This document shows positions 35,310-43,160 of a stretch of 45,539 bases of DNA, one piece after another (the stretch's first letter is position 1; every line of letters starts with the position of its first letter). The stretch comes from Candidatus Obscuribacterales bacterium (GTDB lineage: Bacteria > Cyanobacteriota > Vampirovibrionia > Obscuribacterales > Obscuribacteraceae). The stretch spans positions 2,856 to 48,394 of the forward strand of contig JAKFUT010000027.1 in NCBI GenBank assembly GCA_021732565.1, given 5' to 3'. Position numbers and translations under genes: made by a program. Below the pieces are notes generated by a model. That model was not told the origin of the DNA. It searched no databases and was given only the letters and a program-made list of their open reading frames with translations.

Positions 35310-38300
35310 TTATTGATTGGTTTCAGGGGCAAAGGTAGTAGAGAACTGCCCGTGTCGGGAGGTGGTGAGGTGCAATATTGCTGCCATTTTCAGAATGTTG
35401 TCGCGCAGCCGCTTGTCAGAGGTCCCGTCGCTTTTTGCCAACGCCTTCAGCACATTAGCGTTGTTGAATAACGAAACTAGTGAAATCTCGGAGTGGCAGA
35501 TTGAAAGACCGGAGCTATTTGTGAATTTTGTTCTTCTCCTGGCGACCACTTTGGAGTCAAGTTTATCGGTAATGTTCTGCCGCGACTTTCCTATGCAGAG
35601 CTCTTGCCCTACCTGTGCTATGCCCAGCAACCGCGGCACTGGCTCATGCGAAAAAACTTTGACTGAGTTGCTGTTCGAATCACTGAGGTTGCAAACATCA
35701 ATGTAATCGCGCTCACTGTTTGTAGTTACAAGTGCCACCGTATCAGGTGCCAGCTCAACATTGTACTCTCCACAACGTACCACCGAACGGGAACTGCCTG
35801 ATTCCAATAAGACCTCTCCCTCGCTAAGATGAAGGACCTTGTCCAGTGCGACCGTCACTTGTGCGCCCTCAGTATGCCTGACCGTGCCACCTCCCGCTGT
35901 CATCCTTCGAAGATCAGTTCGAGGGGAACCGACAAAGGACTGCTGATAACTGATGGGCAATATCGGATCATTTTTCATTTTGAACGGAGTTGAATTCTTC
36001 CCCGAAGGAGATGCGGAATTCGACGGAGACTTTGGTCCAGATCCGCTAGCACCGCCCAATTTCTTAAAAGAAGTGGTTGCGAACATACTGCTTGCGCAAC
36101 TGAACGTCTTGTCATTCTTGAAGTAACTAACTGTATCTAACTTGCTGCGTTGTGTTCGGGTCTTGCCGGAGGCTAGTATGTGGGCTTCCAGAATCGTTCG
36201 GTCGGCGCCGTCTGCCGGAATGAGCTCTTCATCGCTCGTATCGGCATCGGCCAACACAATTTCCTCACCATGCTTAATTGACAACTTGTTGCCACCGCTA
36301 CCTGAAGGCGAGATCGAAAGACTATTGCCGTCTTGATCGGCGTTGATTACGCGAACGACGCCATTTTTATTCTGCTCGACAATACCCGTTGTATTGGCAG
36401 GGATGTTGACCAGACCCTGCACCGTAGCAATAGCGAGCGACTTCTGCCCGGTGGAAACGAACAACTTACCCGACTTGAGATCAAGTTCACTGATAGGAGC
36501 CTTGCCCCCTACAGATACGATGGTCAATTCTTCAGAACTGCCTACGGAGAAAGTGGTTCCGGCCTCGCCCATAATAATGCTATCGTCATCATTTCCGGTT
36601 GAATAGATCTGGCAGGAAGAAGCCAGATATTCTACGTTTGAACCAGCCGCCAGTATCGTGGCACTAGATGCGGTATCATCATCACCGCCTTTCGATTTTG
36701 CAGTGTTCTTCTTTTGTAGTGCGTCAGTGCCGATGATGGTGCTGGAGTTGAAGATCTGCTCTGCAATTGTAATGACAGATAGTGGTGCCGACTTACCGCT
36801 TAGCTGCACGCCAGAGCCGGAGGATAGAGAAGGCAAAATTGGTAGTTGCGGCGGAGGAGCAATCGCGGTGAGAATAGCATTGTTGAGCGTCAAGCTACCT
36901 GGTCCGGGGGGATCAACAATTATTATGCCACCATTAGAATAGAGGACTGTATTGCCCATCTGAATTCCACCATTGGGGTCGATCACCCTGAGTATGCCAC
37001 CAGAGATGGTGTTAAGCGTGTTGTTACCGGGCGTAAATCCATTCGGAAAAGATGTTTGAATTGAAGTCTGTCGCTGCGATGCCATGTTGTCCAGCGTGGT
37101 TATGTAGTTGAACAACCCGGAATAGGCCAGCGCAACCCCATCGTTACCAAAGACCGACGGCACATACGTGACCTGACCACCAATCGGTCCTGCCCCCGCA
37201 TACAAGCCGATTGCTCCACCGGTATATAGAGGAAGGAAATAGCCGTTGGGAAGAATTCGATAAATTCCGTTATTGGAACTAATGGTAGAAACAACCGGGT
37301 AAGCGAAGACATACATATCCCAACCGCCGCCAATCCATGCCGTGGAGGTAATCTGTGCGCCAACTCCCAGTGTTATATCTCCTTGCGCCACCAGCGCTAC
37401 CGACCCGCCCCGGGCACTAAGGGTCAAGTCCTGCCCTATAGTCAGATTCGAGTCGGCGCCTATGGCAACGAAGCCACCATTGGCTACAATGGTGGCACTC
37501 TTGCCAATTTGCACATCAGATGCCATGATATCGACAAATCCTGGCATAACCACCGATGAAAATAAGATCGGAGTATCCGCCGAAGTGCCCGGGGCCAGTT
37601 TGCCCGCTTCAATCTCGACATTGTTTCCAATCTGGATCAGCCCCGTTGGCGCAGCCAGCTCAACGATTCTTGATTTAAGAACCACGTTGTCGCCAATTGA
37701 GATGACGCCACCACTAGTGATGCCAAGGCGAAAGGCTCTGCCACCATCGAATTGTTGATTTGGTGCCACCGTCAGAGTGCCCGAGTGGATGAACGCCTCC
37801 AGCGAAGCACCGACCACGTTGATTTGTCCGGCACCGGTTCCGAACACCCAATTATTGGTGATGTTAGGGGCGCCATAATTGACGGCCGAAGAGAGCTGAA
37901 CCTGCCCGCCGCGTCCCGTCCCGACTCCTGCAGCCGATAATGTCAGCTGTCCACCGGTAAAAACGAGTCGGTTCTGAGCACCCAAAGAAATTAGTCCGCC
38001 ATCAAAGTTACCGGCGCCTCCAGCATCGGCCGACAGCGTGCCACCCGGTATAGACAAATCAATGGCTGACGACAAATTGATCTCGCCGCCCTTGCCACCG
38101 TATGACTTCACACTCAATAAACTGTCCGAGTCGAGCACAAGGGTGCCTGATGCTAGCTGAAAGAAGTCAGCCCCGATGGTGATAGATCCACCTTTGCCAC
38201 CAAGCGGCCCCGAGTCGGCAGTGACGCTACCATTTATTCCGGCTCCTGATACTGCGGCTGTGGGGCCAACGTTTGCTTTCTGCCCGTTAAATACAAAGGT

Positions 38301-41300
38301 GCCACCATCTCCCACACCATGCCCGCTTAGATCGATGCCACCGCTGACATAAATGGGTACACCCAGACCGCCGCCCAACGACAGGCTGCCGCCATTACCG
38401 TTCAGACCCAACGGCGAAACATTTAGACCGGCAGGATCCACTATGATCCGGTCGGTGTGAATGTTAACACTTCCTCCGTTGCCCGAATTGGACCCCGGGC
38501 TCCCGCCAGTGGCCTGAACCTGAATCAACCCGCTGGCCGTTCCGATGTGTGGGGCCCAGATTCCGATGAACACATCACCACCATTGCCGTTTCCGACTGC
38601 ATTGGCAGTGAAGGTAATAGTTCCCGGGGTAGTTACGGTCCACGGTCCTTGTATATAGATGTGTCCGCCGTTGTAATCTCCCTTACCACCGCCGTCAACA
38701 GAAATGGTTTGAGACGGAGTTAACACCCTGGCTTCGATTCGCAATGAACCACCATTACCGCCATGAGATTTCAACGAAAGTGCGCCAGTGGCAAGGCTGG
38801 CAGTAGTAAGGAAATTGGTAGAACTGATCCAAATACTTCCTGCTTTTCCGCCAGCGAGTCCCGAATCGGCCGATACATTACCGCTGACTCCGGCACCTGC
38901 GTTGAGCCCGATTGGCAGCCATGCGGCTTCCAGGCGAACCGAGCCACCATCACCGGTACCAACTCCATTTGCGCTAATCGAACCGGTAATATTCATGGAG
39001 CCAATCTGGCTATTCATGACGGCCACAAAGTTGCCCCCCTTGCCGGTGGTACCGAGTGGACCGAACGAAACCGCGTTGCTGTCCATAACAAGCGAACTGC
39101 CGGCGAACAGGGATACTGACCCGCCATCGCCGGAGCTGGAACCGGCGCTGCCTCCATTAGCGGTGACAGACGTTTTACCATTTCCCTTGCCAATCACGAG
39201 CGCATTTGCCTGCAGAATAACAGCACCACCATTTCCGGTCCCCGAACCATTGGCTGAGATCACCAGATTTGCGCCGGCCGGGGACACTACGTTCCCGCTT
39301 GTAGTCTTCAGGGAAACGGTACCGCCGTCGTAGTTCCCACCGGCAGCATCAGCACTCAAACGGGAGAATCCTATATTGATATCTCCCGCTGCCGAGATGT
39401 TGACTGCCCCGCCCTGCCCGGCTGTTGGGGACACGTCGATTGCGTTGGAGACGGGAAGATTAACGGCACCGCCAGCAGTGACATTGACCGTGCCACCGGC
39501 ACCACCGCTGGCACCGGCATGTGCTTGAGTTGCCCCGTTAACGCCGTTAGCAAGGATTCCATTGACACCAATGCTGAAATTTTGAGCCGATGTCTGATTG
39601 ATTGACATGACACCGCCATTTCCGTTTCCAAGCCCATTGACGTTGAGGTCGCTAGCTACAAATATGTTGCTGCCTTGCAGGCTGATGGTCCCGCCATTGC
39701 CGTTCGCTCCGCGCGGTGAAATCCGTAGCCCCAGCGGATCTATGGTCAAATTTTGAACGCTCACAACAGAAGCTCTTCCTCCCGCCCCGCCAGTGGAACC
39801 ACTAACAGCAGATAGAGAAATCTCATTCGGTGCATTGCTTACTTTCAAGGAACTGCTTGTGAGCAGAGAGATTGAGCCACCATTTCCCGTTCCAGCGCCA
39901 TCGGCTGAGAGATGAAGATTTCCCGGTGATGAGACATTCAATGAGCCCGCAAACAGACCAATATTGCCACCGTTAAATGCACCGCCCGTTCCGCCAGCGC
40001 TTGCCGAAATACTTCCCGGAGCCACGTTCAAAGATATCGGTGCTGGCGGCGATGTGCGCCCGAATACGCCCCAGGAAACAATGGTGGTAGGCCGCATGTC
40101 AATGACCAGTGAGCCACCGTTTCCAGATGTCGAGTTCAGGCTGAAGGCACCGCTCTTAACATCGACACTGCCGCCGGCCGGATTGGAAAAGGAAGGGAAG
40201 ATACCCGCGCTATTCAAGAAGTAGATCAGTGGAAACTGAATCTTGATACTGCCGGCGTCACCGCCCTGTGGACCGCCGTCGACCGATATTGCACCGGTTG
40301 CTCCGGCGAGCCCGGCGCCACCAAAAACATAATTATTGGTGAAATCAACGAACTCAAGCACGACATTCCCACCGGAAGATTTACCGATGCCGTTATCGGT
40401 AATCGAACCGACTGAAAGCGCACCGCCGGTTTGCACCGTCACAGCCGTACCAGGAGCGATGATGTTCCCCGTTTTGATATTGCCGAGAGAAAGCGCCGGA
40501 GAGAGAGGATATGCACCACCGCCAAAGGTGGTCATCAAGAAGTTGTCTCCAACCTCAAAGGAACCGTAGACAATCTTTCCGTTCACAAACGCAACACATG
40601 GAGCACATGGCGCGGCGCCCGACACCGTTGGCCGCGTGGCACTGACAGTAACAGCACCGCCAGTGCCCGAACCGCCCGTAGTATCAATCTTGCCTATAGT
40701 GATAGCATTCCCGCCGGGAGCCCCGGCCAAAATTCTTACGTCTCCGTTCTTGAACTGACCACTCCCCCCGGTGGTTATGGTGAGAGCGCCCGGCAGAGTT
40801 ATGGTGTTACCCGCCACTAATGTCACGGTGCCACCATTTGCGCCTGAGCTTCTGGAATTCAGGGAAGAGATGGGTGTTCCGGAGGAAAGATCGATGTTGC
40901 CGCTACCAAGGACAACACTGGTAACAAACACCGCTGAATCCGTGTCCCCGGCTGACGGTGGCAGTACCGGCCCGCTAGCACCAAACACACTTAGTGTCGC
41001 TCCGGCAACAATGGTGATACTGCCTGCATTTCCTGTCGAACTTGTGTCAATGGCGCCAGCACCTGGAGCGGTGATGACGTTGCCACTGGCAATGACGGCC
41101 AAATCCTGCCCATGAAAAACTAGCGGGCTATTGATGACGACATCACCATTGGTGTTGAAGAAGGTCGGATCTCCCGATAGATCTATATTGCCCAGTTGCA
41201 AAACGCCATTAGCTGTTTGTACATGCGCTTCGCCGGCGGTGATGTTCAACAAGCCCTCAATATCGCCGGCGTTAATATTGACGTCACCCCGCCAGGAGAA

Positions 41301-42074
41301 GAAATTGTTTTCTCTTGAATCAAGCGCGCCACCAATCATGGTGACATTACCGGCCCCCGTCTGCGCGTCATTTCTAACGTTGATGACACCGTTGGCAGCA
41401 TTGAGGCTGCCGAGGACGTTGTTAATGACAAGGTTTTGCTGGGCGGCCAGAGCAGTAATGTTGATGTTACCGGTCAAACTCGACATCACGGATTGGTTGA
41501 CAATCTGACTGGTATTAATGTTCAAATTGCCACCGGCCTGCATCAGCGATGCAGTTGCTGCACCAGGAGCATTGATGTTCATAATAACTGGTGCTTGCAG
41601 ATTGAGATTGCCGGCAGAACTAATCTGCCCTGAGTTATAGATGCCACCGCCGGCGATGAGGCTCAATGACAGATTTTGCACCAGGTTTGTAAATCCGAGT
41701 AAACCGGCAGCCGGTAATTGGGTTGTGAGAATGCCGCTATTGACGATATTGCCGCTGCTCTGAATAACCGCTGTAGTGATGCCTGGATTCGACGAGACCG
41801 CGTAAACGCTTCCTTGATTAACAAACGAGGACAGGTTAAGCGTACCGCCGGGCAAAGAGCCAAAGTCAATCACGCGAGTCGTCGGAACCGTCTTGCTAAG
41901 GTCTTCCATCACCTGTGGCGGTGGTGTGGTGTTTGATTGGGCGCTTGTTCCTGAGTTTCCTGCCCCTGCGGTCCCCGAACCGGAGGCCTGCGCCGTTGTT
42001 TCGGCTCGAACCACCGTGGACAGCACGAAAAACAATGTACCGGCCAATAGAAAGCTCACTCCGGACTTTTTCAT
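35310..42074 (-). CDS. Giant Gly-rich exoprotein B with tandem FecR-like C-terminal modules
   Basis: This 2254-aa protein begins with a signal peptide (MKKSGVSFLLAGTLFFVLS, cleavage after VRA). Residues ~60-330 repeat the IDFG...NQGSVYAVSSNP module seen in exoprotein A. Residues ~340-1500 are dominated by repeats of NGGxIxL type (for example GNGNGGVMSINQ and TGNGGSISLLTSS), about 40-75 residues apart, as expected for a beta-helix. After a linker, two FecR-like modules appear: LKSGKLFVSTGQ with LVNIPANTTGIV near 1865-1895, and LSEGEVLLESGSS with CGEYNVELAPDT near 2088-2110. The final ~60 residues (SICHSEISLVSLF, then AAILHLTTSRHGQF) match the end of exoprotein C. No TpsB partner, beta-barrel or sorting signal is recognised. 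Surface adhesion or matrix function is inferred. Confidence 0.88.
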   Translation of the reverse strand: MKKSGVSFLLAGTLFFVLSTVVRAETTAQASGSGTAGAGNSGTSAQSNTTPPPQVMEDLSKTVPTTRVIDFGSLPGGTLNLSSFVNQGSVYAVSSNPGITTAVIQSSGNIVNSGILTTQLPAAGLLGFTNLVQNLSLSLIAGGGIYNSGQISSAGNLNLQAPVIMNINAPGAATASLMQAGGNLNINTSQIVNQSVMSSLTGNINITALAAQQNLVINNVLGSLNAANGVINVRNDAQTGAGNVTMIGGALDSRENNFFSWRGDVNINAGDIEGLLNITAGEAHVQTANGVLQLGNIDLSGDPTFFNTNGDVVINSPLVFHGQDLAVIASGNVITAPGAGAIDTSSTGNAGSITIVAGATLSVFGASGPVLPPSAGDTDSAVFVTSVVLGSGNIDLSSGTPISSLNSRSSGANGGTVTLVAGNTITLPGALTITTGGSGQFKNGDVRILAGAPGGNAITIGKIDTTGGSGTGGAVTVSATRPTVSGAAPCAPCVAFVNGKIVYGSFEVGDNFLMTTFGGGAYPLSPALSLGNIKTGNIIAPGTAVTVQTGGALSVGSITDNGIGKSSGGNVVLEFVDFTNNYVFGGAGLAGATGAISVDGGPQGGDAGSIKIQFPLIYFLNSAGIFPSFSNPAGGSVDVKSGAFSLNSTSGNGGSLVIDMRPTTIVSWGVFGRTSPPAPISLNVAPGSISASAGGTGGAFNGGNIGLFAGSLNVSSPGNLHLSADGAGTGNGGSISLLTSSSLKVSNAPNEISLSAVSGSTGGAGGRASVVSVQNLTIDPLGLRISPRGANGNGGTISLQGSNIFVASDLNVNGLGNGNGGVMSINQTSAQNFSIGVNGILANGVNGATQAHAGASGGAGGTVNVTAGGAVNLPVSNAIDVSPTAGQGGAVNISAAGDINIGFSRLSADAAGGNYDGGTVSLKTTSGNVVSPAGANLVISANGSGTGNGGAVILQANALVIGKGNGKTSVTANGGSAGSSSGDGGSVSLFAGSSLVMDSNAVSFGPLGTTGKGGNFVAVMNSQIGSMNITGSISANGVGTGDGGSVRLEAAWLPIGLNAGAGVSGNVSADSGLAGGKAGSIWISSTNFLTTASLATGALSLKSHGGNGGSLRIEARVLTPSQTISVDGGGKGDYNGGHIYIQGPWTVTTPGTITFTANAVGNGNGGDVFIGIWAPHIGTASGLIQVQATGGSPGSNSGNGGSVNIHTDRIIVDPAGLNVSPLGLNGNGGSLSLGGGLGVPIYVSGGIDLSGHGVGDGGTFVFNGQKANVGPTAAVSGAGINGSVTADSGPLGGKGGSITIGADFFQLASGTLVLDSDSLLSVKSYGGKGGEINLSSAIDLSIPGGTLSADAGGAGNFDGGLISLGAQNRLVFTGGQLTLSAAGVGTGRGGQVQLSSAVNYGAPNITNNWVFGTGAGQINVVGASLEAFIHSGTLTVAPNQQFDGGRAFRLGITSGGVISIGDNVVLKSRIVELAAPTGLIQIGNNVEIEAGKLAPGTSADTPILFSSVVMPGFVDIMASDVQIGKSATIVANGGFVAIGADSNLTIGQDLTLSARGGSVALVAQGDITLGVGAQITSTAWIGGGWDMYVFAYPVVSTISSNNGIYRILPNGYFLPLYTGGAIGLYAGAGPIGGQVTYVPSVFGNDGVALAYSGLFNYITTLDNMASQRQTSIQTSFPNGFTPGNNTLNTISGGILRVIDPNGGIQMGNTVLYSNGGIIIVDPPGPGSLTLNNAILTAIAPPPQLPILPSLSSGSGVQLSGKSAPLSVITIAEQIFNSSTIIGTDALQKKNTAKSKGGDDDTASSATILAAGSNVEYLASSCQIYSTGNDDDSIIMGEAGTTFSVGSSEELTIVSVGGKAPISELDLKSGKLFVSTGQKSLAIATVQGLVNIPANTTGIVEQNKNGVVRVINADQDGNSLSISPSGSGGNKLSIKHGEEIVLADADTSDEELIPADGADRTILEAHILASGKTRTQRSKLDTVSYFKNDKTFSCASSMFATTSFKKLGGASGSGPKSPSNSASPSGKNSTPFKMKNDPILPISYQQSFVGSPRTDLRRMTAGGGTVRHTEGAQVTVALDKVLHLSEGEVLLESGSSRSVVRCGEYNVELAPDTVALVTTNSERDYIDVCNLSDSNSNSVKVFSHEPVPRLLGIAQVGQELCIGKSRQNITDKLDSKVVARRRTKFTNSSGLSICHSEISLVSLFNNANVLKALAKSDGTSDKRLRDNILKMAAILHLTTSRHGQFSTTFAPETNQ

Positions 42075-42524
42075 AAATCACCACGCCTAAACCAAGTTCT
42101 GTGGCCCCCAGGAGTATGTACCCTAAGAAGCGACAACAGAAACTATCTCCCGGCTGCCCCGGGCAATCTCTTTGACCTGTAGTCCTTGATCCACAGGCAT
42201 AATGAGGAAAAATAGGGCTCCGCCATTCCTGAAAAACGGTTCACGCAAGTCCGGCGATGGTAGAAGGAGTCAATCGCTGCTCTGGTCTCAATCGGTACCA
42301 ACTAATCCACCGACGTCGCCTCGTCGAGACACTGCCAACCGAAAGGTGAGGAACCTAAAGGAACTTAATTCAAGCGCATACTTATGATCTACGACCTTGG
42401 ACCGCGACGTTGGCGAAATGATGCAGAGACTCAGTTCAAAGGGCTGGCCTACGAGCTTTCGGGATGAGAGTCTCTTCTACACGGATAGCATTCGCCCGAA
42501 GCCCGAATATAGTAAACCGTCAAA
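42075..42524. other. Intergenic region upstream of exoprotein B
   Basis: This 450-bp gap should contain the exoprotein B promoter. I find no convincing box; GGTGAT is the only ribosome-binding candidate before the ATG. No gene is seen: plus-strand frames here lack initiation signals or overlap kptA. Confidence 0.35.
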
Positions 42525-43067
42525 TCATGTCGGGAATTTAATATACTTCCAGGGAACCGATTCGGTGAGCCAGACTCCATTTGCGGAGAGATAGAAGATA
42601 TGACCGTCGCGCATCATTCCTTCGGCGTCAACCTCAAGCAATGCTAGTTTGCCATGCCTTTCACCGACGGCTCTGGCGGTGTCGATGCTGGAAGAGAGAT
42701 GAACATGTGTTCTGGTTCTCTTTGACAGGCCGGTTGCTCTTATCGAGTCGATGAATCGTGTAGCCGTACCATGGTGGAGGATTGCAGGAGGCGTAGCCGG
42801 TTCGTATCCCGGATCTACCGGAACCGAGTGACCCTGATTAGCCCGAATACGCTTCTTATCGTCCGAGAGCGCAAAGCGTTGTTTGTCGCTGTTCTTAACT
42901 ACGGATTCAATCTGTGCCCGCGAAATTTCGAAGTCATGTTGCTTACACCCCGAGAGCAACTCATCCACATCGATCCACCCTGCGGGATCAAGCTGCACTC
43001 CTATTTCGTCAGGTCGATGGCGTAAAACGAAACTGAGAAATTTGCTGATCTGTATCTCGGATTTCAT
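42525..43067 (-). CDS. kptA: RNA 2'-phosphotransferase KptA (Tpt1 family)
   Basis: This 180-aa enzyme transfers the 2'-phosphate at an RNA splice junction to NAD. Family motifs are all visible: SKFLSFVLRHRPDEIGV with the catalytic Arg and His near residue 17, LHHGTATRF near 97, THVHLSSSIDTA near 120, and LSANGVWLTESVP near the end. Bacteria lack the yeast tRNA splicing pathway, so the physiological substrate is not known; removal of 2'-phosphate from RNA ends is a plausible role. AGGA lies ten bases before the ATG. It sits between exoproteins B and C on the same strand, 93 bp after C, and could be read from the same transcript. Confidence 0.9.
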   Translation of the reverse strand: MKSEIQISKFLSFVLRHRPDEIGVQLDPAGWIDVDELLSGCKQHDFEISRAQIESVVKNSDKQRFALSDDKKRIRANQGHSVPVDPGYEPATPPAILHHGTATRFIDSIRATGLSKRTRTHVHLSSSIDTARAVGERHGKLALLEVDAEGMMRDGHIFYLSANGVWLTESVPWKYIKFPT

Positions 43068-43160
43068 CCAATATTTTCCTTCAGGATCTCGTTATGGGTA
43101 CGCTCTAAGAATTCTATCCGAGAGACGACCCAAGAGAAAGAATGATGGAACACAGTTACC

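Noticed and set aside
38788-39333. 181-codon plus-strand frame and similar ones across 36-42 kb
   Set aside because: All are shadows of exoprotein B, which has a signal peptide and continuous Gly-rich repeats.
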